Shown: one piece after another, positions 55,256 through 63,073 of the stretch
Numbering within the stretch: the stretch's first letter is position 1
Layout of the letters: the number at the start of each line of letters is the position of its first letter
NCBI RefSeq assembly: GCF_029537735.1
Contig: NZ_JARPUQ010000002.1
Location: 736,240 to 800,239 of the forward strand
Origin: Robiginitalea aestuariiviva
Lineage (GTDB): Bacteria > Bacteroidota > Bacteroidia > Flavobacteriales > Flavobacteriaceae
Direction: 5' to 3'
Length of the DNA: 64,000 bases
The notes under the pieces: generated by a model
Databases searched by the model: none
Seen by the model: only the letters and a program-made list of their open reading frames with translations
What the model was told of the DNA's origin: nothing
Position numbers and translations under genes: made by a program

Positions 55256-58171
55256 ATGAGCAGACTACAGGTATGGATCATGGTACTGGGCTTCTTGTGC
55301 GGCCCGCTAAACGCCCAGCAGGACCCGCTGCAGGCGGCGGATAGCGCGGCCCAGGCGCAATGGGTGGAAGACACCTATGCCCGGATGGACCCTGCCCGCC
55401 GTGTGGGCCAACTCTTTATGCTTATGGCCCATTCCGACCAGGGGCCGGAGTGGGAGCAGCGCCTGCATACCTGGGTAAAGGAGTACCACATTGGGGGGCT
55501 GGTTTTCAGCACAGGCGGCCCGGTGCGCCAGGCCCGGCTGACCAATGCCCTGCAGCAGGAGGCGGAAGTACCCCTGCTGATTGCCATGGATGCCGAGTGG
55601 GGGCTGGCCATGCGGCTGGATTCCACCTATGCCTTTCCCTGGAACACCACCCTGGGCGCCATCCGGGATTCCGCCCTGCTGGAGGAGGTGGGGTACGCCA
55701 TTGGCAGCCATGCGGCCCGCCTGGGGGTCCATATGAATTTTGCCCCCGTGGCCGACACCAATACCAACCCGGACAACCCCATTATCGGGAACCGTTCCCT
55801 GGGGGAAGACCCGGAAGCCGTAGGCCGCAAAGCCCGCTACCTGATGCAGGGCATGCACCGGGCCGGCATCCTGACCAGCGGGAAGCACTTCCCGGGCCAT
55901 GGGGATACCTCGGTAGACTCTCATAAGGCCCTGCCCCAGATTCCCTTCGGGCGGGAGCGTCTGGACACGGTAGAGATCCGCCCCTTCCGCGATCTCATCG
56001 AAGCCGGGCTAAGCTCGGTGATGATCGCCCACCTGAATGTCCCTTCCCTGACAGGGTCTGAAACCCTGCCTACCTCCCTGTCCGAATCCCTGATCCGCAA
56101 TACCCTGCAGGGGGAACTGGGGTTTCGCGGGCTGGTGGTCACCGATGCCCTGAACATGAAAGGGGTGGCAGCCGGGGAAGCGGGGATCAACACCTCCCTT
56201 TCCGCCTTTTTGGCCGGGAACGACCTGCTGCTGATGCCCACCAACCTGGAGGCAGACCATGCCGCCTTGCTGGAAGCGTATCGTACGGGCCTGATTTCAG
56301 AGCAGCGCCTGGCATACTCCGTGAAAAAGATATTGCGGGCCAAGTACAAGGCCGGGCTGGCCCGGTATACCCCCGTGGAAGCGGATGGGATCTATGAAGA
56401 TCTGAACCGGCCGCAAAACGATGCCCTGTACGAAACGGCTATAGAGGCTGCCATTACGGTGCTTAAAAACCAGGTCTCCATTTTGGGGATCCGCAACCTT
56501 GAGAATAAGAAAATCGCCTATGTAAAGCTGGGGGATGCGGACCATACCCCTTTCCTGGAAACCCTGCGCCTGTATACGGCGGTGGATGAGGTATCGGGAG
56601 AAACCCCTGCCCAGGTGCTGGAACAACTGGCCGATTACAATTTGGTGATTATCGGGATGCACCAGTCCAATGCCTCGCCCTGGAAGGCCCACCATTTTAG
56701 TGCAGAAGATCGGGAGTTACTGGAGGCAATCGCTGCCCTGCGCACTTCGAACTCCATCCTGACGGTCTTTGCCCGGCCGTATATCCTGGGGGAAATCCCC
56801 AGCTACGAAAATGTGGATGGCCTGGTGATGGCCTACCAGAACAGCCCCATTGCCCAGCAGACCGCTGCAGAACTCCTTTTTGGGGCCCTGCCGGCCCGGG
56901 GCAGGCTCCCGGTGAGCGCACACCCGGATTTTCCGGCGGGCAGCGGCCTGGAGGTGCCGGCCCTGCTGCGGTTGGGCTACAGCTACCCGGAGCGGGTGGG
57001 CCTGAGCCGGGAAGGCCTGGCATGTGTAGACACCCTGATGCAGCACGGGATGGATTCCCTGATGTTCCCGGGCGCCCAGCTATTGATTGCCCGGCACGGG
57101 AAGGTGGTTTTCCACAAAGCCTACGGCGGGCAGACCTATGAAGGGGAGCGCCCCGTAGCCCTTACGGATGTCTATGACCTGGCTTCCCTGACCAAAATCC
57201 TGGCCACGCTGCCGCTGCTCATGCAAATGGAGGAATCCGGCAGCCTCCGCCTGAACGATACCTTTTCCGACCTGATCCCGGAATACGCTCAGACCGAGCT
57301 CAGGGATGTGACTGTGCTAAAGGCCCTGAGCCACTACGGGAGGCTGCCATCCTGGATTGCCTTTTACCTGGATACGCTGAATAAAAACCGCCGCCCATCC
57401 ACCGAATTCTATACCACCCGCCCCCAGAATGGCTACTCCATACAGGTGGCGGATAAACTTTACCTGACCGATGCCTACCGGGATTCCATCTACAACCGCA
57501 TCGGGCGGCAGGAGCTTAAGTCTAACCGCTACCGGTACAGCGATGTAGCTTATTACGTTTTTAAAAAGTATATTGAAGAAACCCGGGGCCACCGACTGGA
57601 CAGCCTGGCTACGGAATTTCTGTATGCCCCCCTGGGGGCTTCCCGGACAGCCTTTAACCCGCTGAAACACTTTCCCCGGCCGGAGATCGTTCCCACGGAA
57701 CAGGATGATTACTACCGCTACCAGGAAATCCGGGGGTATGTGCACGACATGGGCGCCGCCATGCAGGGCGGGGTAGGGGGGCATGCCGGCCTCTTTGCCA
57801 ATGCCAACGACGTGGCCAAGATCATGCAGATGTACCTGCAGGGCGGGTATTACGGGGGTACGCGTTTTTTGCAGTCCCGCACCATTGAGAAATTCAATAA
57901 ATGTTATTTCTGTGGCAACCACGTGCGGCGGGGCGTGGGCTTCGATAAACCCCAGCTGGAAGACCCCGGCCCCACCTGCGGCTGCGTTTCCCCCCGGAGT
58001 TTCGGCCACAGCGGGTTTACCGGCACCTACACCTGGGCCGACCCGGACGCCGGGATTGTTTACGTTTTCCTGTCCAACCGCACCTACCCCAAGTCCTCCA
58101 ATACCCTGCTGATCCGCTCGGCCCTGCGCACCCGCATCCAGCAGGCGATTTATGATTCCATTAAAGATTAG
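55256..58171 (+). CDS. Fusion of GH3 beta-N-acetylglucosaminidase (NagZ-like) and beta-lactamase-fold serine hydrolase
   Basis: A 971-residue secreted protein. After a signal peptide (ending NAQ) residues ~40-370 are a GH3 N-terminal domain with the NagZ motif SGKHFPGHGDTSVDSH (K210, H211) and nucleophile D297 in VTDALNMKG. Residues ~390-560 resemble a GH3 C-terminal domain. Residues ~590-971 are a class C beta-lactamase/D,D-peptidase-like domain: S644 and K647 in SLTK, YSDVAYY as the second motif, and GHSGFTGT late. The fusion probably trims GlcNAc-MurNAc glycan and cleaves peptide or ester bonds in wall material in the periplasm. Confidence 0.93.
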   Translation: MSRLQVWIMVLGFLCGPLNAQQDPLQAADSAAQAQWVEDTYARMDPARRVGQLFMLMAHSDQGPEWEQRLHTWVKEYHIGGLVFSTGGPVRQARLTNALQQEAEVPLLIAMDAEWGLAMRLDSTYAFPWNTTLGAIRDSALLEEVGYAIGSHAARLGVHMNFAPVADTNTNPDNPIIGNRSLGEDPEAVGRKARYLMQGMHRAGILTSGKHFPGHGDTSVDSHKALPQIPFGRERLDTVEIRPFRDLIEAGLSSVMIAHLNVPSLTGSETLPTSLSESLIRNTLQGELGFRGLVVTDALNMKGVAAGEAGINTSLSAFLAGNDLLLMPTNLEADHAALLEAYRTGLISEQRLAYSVKKILRAKYKAGLARYTPVEADGIYEDLNRPQNDALYETAIEAAITVLKNQVSILGIRNLENKKIAYVKLGDADHTPFLETLRLYTAVDEVSGETPAQVLEQLADYNLVIIGMHQSNASPWKAHHFSAEDRELLEAIAALRTSNSILTVFARPYILGEIPSYENVDGLVMAYQNSPIAQQTAAELLFGALPARGRLPVSAHPDFPAGSGLEVPALLRLGYSYPERVGLSREGLACVDTLMQHGMDSLMFPGAQLLIARHGKVVFHKAYGGQTYEGERPVALTDVYDLASLTKILATLPLLMQMEESGSLRLNDTFSDLIPEYAQTELRDVTVLKALSHYGRLPSWIAFYLDTLNKNRRPSTEFYTTRPQNGYSIQVADKLYLTDAYRDSIYNRIGRQELKSNRYRYSDVAYYVFKKYIEETRGHRLDSLATEFLYAPLGASRTAFNPLKHFPRPEIVPTEQDDYYRYQEIRGYVHDMGAAMQGGVGGHAGLFANANDVAKIMQMYLQGGYYGGTRFLQSRTIEKFNKCYFCGNHVRRGVGFDKPQLEDPGPTCGCVSPRSFGHSGFTGTYTWADPDAGIVYVFLSNRTYPKSSNTLLIRSALRTRIQQAIYDSIKD

Positions 58172-58187
58172 GGAGGAAATAAAGCCG

Positions 58188-58195
58188 TAGCTTTG
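58188..58195 (+). promoter_or_regulatory. Candidate -7 promoter box (TAGCTTTG), nearly leaderless
   Basis: Exact TAnnTTTG match ending four bases before the bshA ATG at 58200. Initiation there would give a leaderless or almost leaderless message. It lies 17 bp after the upstream stop. Confidence 0.4.
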
Positions 58196-58199
58196 TGGT

Positions 58200-59351
58200 A
58201 TGAAGATCGCCATTGTTTGCTATCCCACCTTTGGCGGGAGCGGGGTAGTGGCCACGGAACTGGGCATCGCCCTGGCCCACAGGGGCCACGAGGTGCACTT
58301 TGTGACCTATCGCCAGCCCGTGCGCCTGGAATTGCTGAGCAACAACATCCACTTCCACGAGGTACACGTCCAGGAATACCCCCTTTTCCACTACCAGCCC
58401 TACGAACTGGCCTTGTCCAGCAAGTTGGTGGATACCGTTAAGATGTACGGGATTGAGTTGCTGCACGTACACTACGCCATCCCCCATGCCTATGCCGGGT
58501 ATATGGCCAAGAAAATGCTGGAGGAGGAAGGGATCTCCCTCCCCATGATCACCACCCTGCACGGCACCGACATTACCCTGGTGGGCAAGCACCCCTTCTA
58601 TAAACCCGCGGTAAACTTCAGCATTAACCAATCCGATGTGGTAACCTCGGTATCCCAGAGCCTGAAGGACGACACCCTGGCATTTTTCGACATCCGCAAG
58701 GAGATCCACGTGATCCCCAACTTTATCGACAAGCGCAAATACACCCGCACCTCCGAGAACTGCCAGCGCCACCTGATGGCCAATGAAGACGAACGCATTA
58801 TCACCCACATCAGTAACTTCCGCAAGGTAAAGCGGGTACAGGATGTGGTAGAGGTCTTTTACCGGGTGCAGCAGGAGATCCCCTCCAAACTGATCCTGGT
58901 GGGGGAAGGCCCCGAACGGGAAGGCGCGGAGCACCGTATTGAGGAACTCGGCATTACAGACCGGGTGCTGTTCCTTGGAAACAGTAACGAAATAGAGCAT
59001 GTGTTATGCTTCTCGGACCTCTTTTTGCTGCCTTCTGAAAAAGAAAGCTTTGGCCTGGCGGCCCTGGAAGCTATGATTACGAAAACCCCTGTGATTTCCA
59101 GCAATACGGGAGGTATCCCCGAACTCAACCAGCACGGGGTCACCGGCTTTTTGAGCGAGGTGGGGGATGTGGACGATATGGTGGCCAATGCCCTGGTGAT
59201 CCTGAAGGACGATGCCACCCTGCAGCGCTTTAAGGAGCAGGCCTACGCCCGGGCGGAACAGTTCGACATCCATCACATTCTGCCCATGTACGAGGCCGTC
59301 TATGAAATGGCGTATCATACGGGTGCACGTCAGACCCCTTCTTTGGGATAA
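58200..59351 (+). CDS. bshA: N-acetyl-alpha-D-glucosaminyl L-malate synthase BshA
   Basis: A 383-residue GT4 glycosyltransferase. The N-terminal CYPTFGGSGVVATELGIALAHRGH, VHYAIPHAYAGYMAKKML and TLHGTDITLVG, and the C-terminal GEGPEREGAE and PSEKESFGLAALEAM (the E of the GT4 site) match BshA closely. It joins UDP-GlcNAc and L-malate in the first step of bacillithiol synthesis, the main low-molecular-weight thiol of many Bacteroidota. The next genes activate sulfate for cysteine synthesis, a fitting neighbourhood. bshB and bshC are not in the window. Confidence 0.96.
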   Translation: MKIAIVCYPTFGGSGVVATELGIALAHRGHEVHFVTYRQPVRLELLSNNIHFHEVHVQEYPLFHYQPYELALSSKLVDTVKMYGIELLHVHYAIPHAYAGYMAKKMLEEEGISLPMITTLHGTDITLVGKHPFYKPAVNFSINQSDVVTSVSQSLKDDTLAFFDIRKEIHVIPNFIDKRKYTRTSENCQRHLMANEDERIITHISNFRKVKRVQDVVEVFYRVQQEIPSKLILVGEGPEREGAEHRIEELGITDRVLFLGNSNEIEHVLCFSDLFLLPSEKESFGLAALEAMITKTPVISSNTGGIPELNQHGVTGFLSEVGDVDDMVANALVILKDDATLQRFKEQAYARAEQFDIHHILPMYEAVYEMAYHTGARQTPSLG

Positions 59352-59429
59352 TCTAATTTCAATACCGATTTCTTGCATATACAGGGCAAAAGCCTTGAAT
59401 TTTCAGCGGCTTTGTGATTTTTTAATACT

Positions 59430-59453
59430 ATTAGTATACTAATCCTATAGGAT
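59430..59453. promoter_or_regulatory. Two overlapping perfect palindromes upstream of the cys operon
   Basis: ATTAGTATACTAAT (59430-59443) and ATCCTATAGGAT (59442-59453) are both perfect palindromes sharing two bases, 31 bp before the cysQ start and within its promoter region. They may be operator sites of a dimeric regulator of sulfur assimilation; the regulator is not encoded in this window. Confidence 0.55.
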
Positions 59454-59483
59454 AATGTATATTAGCCTCGTGAAATCTATTTC

Positions 59484-60290
59484 ATGCCCAAAACAACCCA
59501 AATAGCCCTTGAAGCTGCCATAGAGGCTGGTAGAGCCATCCTGGAGGTATACCGGGCGGAACGGCCTGTGCAGGTAACCGAAAAGGCAGATCAAAGCCCC
59601 GTTACCGAAGCGGACCTGGCCGCCAACCGCATCCTGAATGAGCGGCTGGCCACCACGGGTTATCCCATCCTGAGTGAAGAGAATACTGCGATTCCCTTTG
59701 CCCAGCGAGAATCCTGGGGCCGATGCTGGGTGGTAGACCCCCTGGACGGCACCCGGGAATTCCTGAAACGCAACGGGGAGTTCACCGTGAATGTGGCCCT
59801 CTGCGAGGGCGGGCAGGCTGTTTTTGGGGTAATCTATGCCCCTGTGGCAGGGGTGCTCTATTACGGGGATGCCCGGGAAGCCTCGGCCTACAGGACCTTG
59901 GTGCCTGCCGGCGGGGCCCTGCCGGATTTCTGGGAGACCCAAGATCGATTGGCCACCCCGGATCAGGTTGCGGGGAAAGTACGTATCCTGGTAAGCCGTT
60001 CGCACCGGAGCCCGGAAACCCTGGATTATCTGGAAACCCTGGCCGGACCGGAGCAGGAGGTGGAATGGGTAGAAAAAGGCAGCGCCCTGAAATTCGGGCT
60101 GCTGGCAGAAGGCAAGGCGGACCTCTATCCCCGCCTGGGCCCCACCATGGAGTGGGATACCGCCGCAGGCAGTGCCCTGGTGGGCGCCCTCGGGTTTGAA
60201 GTACTGGCCCTGGGCTCCGGGGCTCCCCTGCATTACAACCGGGAGGACCTGGTTAATCCCGATTTCATTGTTAAACGCCGCGATCGATGA
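59484..60290 (+). CDS. cysQ: 3'(2'),5'-bisphosphate nucleotidase CysQ
   Basis: A 268-residue inositol-monophosphatase-fold enzyme. Metal motifs are VTEADLAAN near 40-48, SEE near 66, and VVDPLDGTREFLKRNGEF near 83-100, with the C-terminal WDTAAGSALV near 215. It removes the 3'-phosphate from PAP (and PAPS) made during sulfate assimilation. It heads the operon cysQ-DUF2061-cysD-cysN; its stop overlaps the next start as ATGA. A pair of palindromes lies in the upstream region. Confidence 0.95.
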   Translation: MPKTTQIALEAAIEAGRAILEVYRAERPVQVTEKADQSPVTEADLAANRILNERLATTGYPILSEENTAIPFAQRESWGRCWVVDPLDGTREFLKRNGEFTVNVALCEGGQAVFGVIYAPVAGVLYYGDAREASAYRTLVPAGGALPDFWETQDRLATPDQVAGKVRILVSRSHRSPETLDYLETLAGPEQEVEWVEKGSALKFGLLAEGKADLYPRLGPTMEWDTAAGSALVGALGFEVLALGSGAPLHYNREDLVNPDFIVKRRDR

Positions 60291-60700
60291 GTATAAAAAG
60301 ACAATTGGCAAAAACGGTAACCTGGAGGCTGGTCGGGACGCTGGACACGGTCCTGATCGCCTGGCTGATTACGGCAGACCCGTTTACGGGGATGCAGATC
60401 GGCCTGGCCGAGGTGCTCACCAAGATGGCCCTGTATTTTCTCCACGAGCGGTTCTGGGACCGCCTGCCGGTACAGGAAGGTGCCCGGCAGCACCTGCTCA
60501 AGACGGTATCCTGGCGCCTGATCGGCACCCTGGATACCACCCTGCTGGCCTGGGCAATTTCAGGGAACCCCTGGGTGGGGATGCAGATCGGGTTGGTGGA
60601 AGTGCTGACCAAAATGGCACTCTACTACCTCCATGAACGCGCCTGGTACCGGTGGGCCCCTATAGAATCCCGGCGTCCAAGCCTGGAAGAATATTCCTAA
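60287..60700 (+). CDS. Membrane protein with two DUF2061 repeats
   Basis: A 137-residue protein made of two nearly equal halves (about 7-57 and 70-120). Each has K-T-V/S-W-R-L-V/I-G-T-L-D-T, a hydrophobic segment, then GMQIGLxEVLTKMALYYLHER. Two or more transmembrane helices with a conserved charged face are expected. DUF2061 genes recur in Bacteroidota cys operons, and a sulfate or sulfite transport role has been assumed from this position; it is not proven. Translationally coupled to cysQ and followed by cysD. Confidence 0.9.
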   Translation: MSIKRQLAKTVTWRLVGTLDTVLIAWLITADPFTGMQIGLAEVLTKMALYFLHERFWDRLPVQEGARQHLLKTVSWRLIGTLDTTLLAWAISGNPWVGMQIGLVEVLTKMALYYLHERAWYRWAPIESRRPSLEEYS

Positions 60701-60749
60701 TCCTTTAATTGCATAAAAAGCCATTTCTGATTTGTTTAAAACCTATTCT

Positions 60750-61697
60750 ATGCAGACCCAACTCCTGACTCCCCCTGATGCCCGGCAATCTTCCGAACGG
60801 CAATCCCTCAATTACCTGGATGAACTGGAGTCTGAAGCCATTTACGTGCTGCGCGAGGTCTGGGCCCAGTTCCAGAACCCCGTGATCCTGTTTTCCGGGG
60901 GGAAGGACTCCATTGTGGTGACCCACCTGGCGCGGAAGGCGTTTTATCCGGCGCGAATCCCCTTTGCACTGATGCACGTGGATACCGGCCACAACTTCCC
61001 GGAAACCATACAGTTCCGGGACAACCTGATCGATTCCCTGGGGGCGCGCCTGATTGTGGGTTCTGTTCAGGAATCCATAGACCAGGGCCGGGTTGCCGAG
61101 GAAAAGGGCAAAAATGCCACCCGGAATGCGCTGCAGATTACCACCCTGCTGGATGCCATAGAGGAAAATGGGGTGGACTGTGCCATAGGGGGCGGCCGCA
61201 GGGACGAGGAGAAAGCCCGGGCCAAGGAGCGTTTTTTCTCCCACCGGGACGATTTCGGGCAATGGGATCCCAAAAACCAGCGGCCGGAGCTCTGGAACCT
61301 GTTCAACGGAAAACACTTTGAAGGGGAGCACTTTCGGGTTTTCCCCATCAGCAACTGGACCGAAATGGATGTCTGGAACTACATCCTGCGGGAAGGCATA
61401 GATATCCCTTCCCTGTATTTTGCCCACGAGCGGGAGGTGGTCTGGCGCAACCAGTCCTGGATCCCGAATTCGGAGTTCCTGGTCCCGGACCCCAAGGAGA
61501 CCATCGTCACCAAAAAAGTGCGTTTCCGTACCCTGGGCGACATCACCATAACCGGGGGCATTGAATCCGAGGCAGATACGCTGGAGAAAATTGTACAGGA
61601 GGTAGCCGCCATGCGGCAGACCGAGCGGGGGAACCGGGCGGACGACAAACGGTCGGAAACCGCTATGGAGGACCGGAAAAAACAAGGGTATTTCTAA
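60750..61697 (+). CDS. cysD: Sulfate adenylyltransferase subunit 2
   Basis: A 315-residue PP-loop enzyme; the ATG at 60750 is chosen over a TTG at 60732. The ATP-binding SGGKDS is at 49-54, followed by HVDTGHNFPETIQFRD near 83-98, GGGRRDEEKARAKERFFSHRDDFGQWDP near 148, and FPISNWTEMDVWNYI near 195. It makes adenosine 5'-phosphosulfate from sulfate and ATP together with CysN, which lies 15 bp downstream. Confidence 0.98.
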   Translation: MQTQLLTPPDARQSSERQSLNYLDELESEAIYVLREVWAQFQNPVILFSGGKDSIVVTHLARKAFYPARIPFALMHVDTGHNFPETIQFRDNLIDSLGARLIVGSVQESIDQGRVAEEKGKNATRNALQITTLLDAIEENGVDCAIGGGRRDEEKARAKERFFSHRDDFGQWDPKNQRPELWNLFNGKHFEGEHFRVFPISNWTEMDVWNYILREGIDIPSLYFAHEREVVWRNQSWIPNSEFLVPDPKETIVTKKVRFRTLGDITITGGIESEADTLEKIVQEVAAMRQTERGNRADDKRSETAMEDRKKQGYF

Positions 61698-61712
61698 ATA
61701 AAATCAAGAATT

Positions 61713-62969
61713 ATGGCACTGGATAACAGTCAACTCCTGCGTTTTACAACGGCCGGAAGTGTGGATGATGGAAAAAGCACCCTTATTGGCAGGTTGCTCT
61801 ACGATTCCAAATCCATCTTTGAGGACCAGCTGGAAGCCGTGGAACATACCAGTAAGCAAAAGGGGCATGAGGGGGTAGACCTGGCCCTCTTTACCGACGG
61901 CCTGCGCGACGAACGCGAACAGGGGATTACCATCGATGTGGCCTATCGATATTTTACCACCCCCAAGCGGAAATTTATTATTGCCGATACCCCCGGGCAC
62001 ATCCAGTACACCCGGAACATGGTTACCGGGGCTTCCACGGCCAATGCGGCCATTATCCTGGTGGATGCCCGCCACGGGGTGATCGAACAGACCAAACGGC
62101 ATGCCTTTATCGCTTCCCTGCTGCACATCCCCCATGTGATTGTCTGTGTAAACAAGATGGACCTGGTGGATTTCAGTGAACAGGTATTCCAGGAGATCGT
62201 CGAACAATTTGAAGGGTTTGCCTCTAAAATGCTGATCCCGGATATCCGGTTTATCCCGATCAGTGCCTTAAAAGGTGACAATGTGGTGAACCGTTCCAAA
62301 AACATGGAATGGTACCAGGGTGCCCCCTTGTTGCATACCCTGGAAACCATGCACATCAGCAGCGACATCAATAAGGTTGACGCACGATTTCCGGTACAAA
62401 CTGTGCTGCGTCCGCAGAGCGAGGAATTTATCGATTACCGGGGGTATGCGGGTCGCGTGGCCAGCGGTGTTTTTCGGATCGGTGACACGGTAAGCGTGCT
62501 CCCTTCCGGGTTTACCAGCCGCATTAAGGGTATCGACGGGCCGGATGGCCCGCTGCAGGAGGCCTTTGCCCCCCAGTCCGTTTCCCTTACCCTCGAGGAC
62601 GATATTGACATCAGCCGGGGTGATATGATCGTTCGCGCCAACAACCAGCCGGAAGCCACCCAGGACCTGGAGGTAATGCTGTGCTGGCTGAACGACAAAC
62701 CCGCCCGCCCGCGGGCCAAGTATACGCTCATGCATACCACCAACCAGCAAAAAGCCATGATCAGGGAGGTGGTTTATAAAATCGATATCCATACCCTGAG
62801 CCGCAATAAGGAAGATGCTGAAATTGGGATGAACGACATCTGCAAGGTGAAATTGCGGACCACCCGCCCGATTATGGTAGACGATTACCGCGAGAACCGT
62901 ACCACCGGGAGCCTGATTCTGGTAGACGACACCACTAACGAGACGGTGGCGGCCGCCATGGTGGTCTGA
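61713..62969 (+). CDS. cysN: Sulfate adenylyltransferase subunit 1 (GTPase)
   Basis: A 418-residue translation-factor-type GTPase. G1 GSVDDGKST starts at residue 15, G2/switch region GITIDVAYRYF near 70, G3 DTPGHIQYTRNM near 90-101, and G4 NKMDLVDF near 147. Elongation-factor-like beta-barrel domains follow. It couples GTP hydrolysis to sulfate activation by CysD. The length is that of CysN alone, so no APS kinase (CysC) domain is fused; sulfate is probably reduced at the APS level or via a separate kinase, with CysQ handling PAP if made. Confidence 0.98.
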   Translation: MALDNSQLLRFTTAGSVDDGKSTLIGRLLYDSKSIFEDQLEAVEHTSKQKGHEGVDLALFTDGLRDEREQGITIDVAYRYFTTPKRKFIIADTPGHIQYTRNMVTGASTANAAIILVDARHGVIEQTKRHAFIASLLHIPHVIVCVNKMDLVDFSEQVFQEIVEQFEGFASKMLIPDIRFIPISALKGDNVVNRSKNMEWYQGAPLLHTLETMHISSDINKVDARFPVQTVLRPQSEEFIDYRGYAGRVASGVFRIGDTVSVLPSGFTSRIKGIDGPDGPLQEAFAPQSVSLTLEDDIDISRGDMIVRANNQPEATQDLEVMLCWLNDKPARPRAKYTLMHTTNQQKAMIREVVYKIDIHTLSRNKEDAEIGMNDICKVKLRTTRPIMVDDYRENRTTGSLILVDDTTNETVAAAMVV

Positions 62970-63044
62970 GGGGGCTATCCGGGCCTGAAGGTCGATTAAT
63001 CCGGGCACTTACCGGAAGAATTAGTTCTGGCTAGAAGGGAGGCG

Positions 63045-63052
63045 TACCTTTG
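63045..63052 (+). promoter_or_regulatory. Candidate -7 promoter box (TACCTTTG) for the OmpA-family gene
   Basis: Exact TAnnTTTG match 22 bp before the ATG at 63074, in the 104-bp gap after cysN. The -33 TTG is not clear. Confidence 0.4.
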
Positions 63053-63073
63053 GTATTCCCAATCTTTATTGCC

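Noticed and set aside
61713-62969. CysN-CysC fusion
   Set aside because: The frame ends at the normal CysN length and no second P-loop or APS-kinase motif follows.
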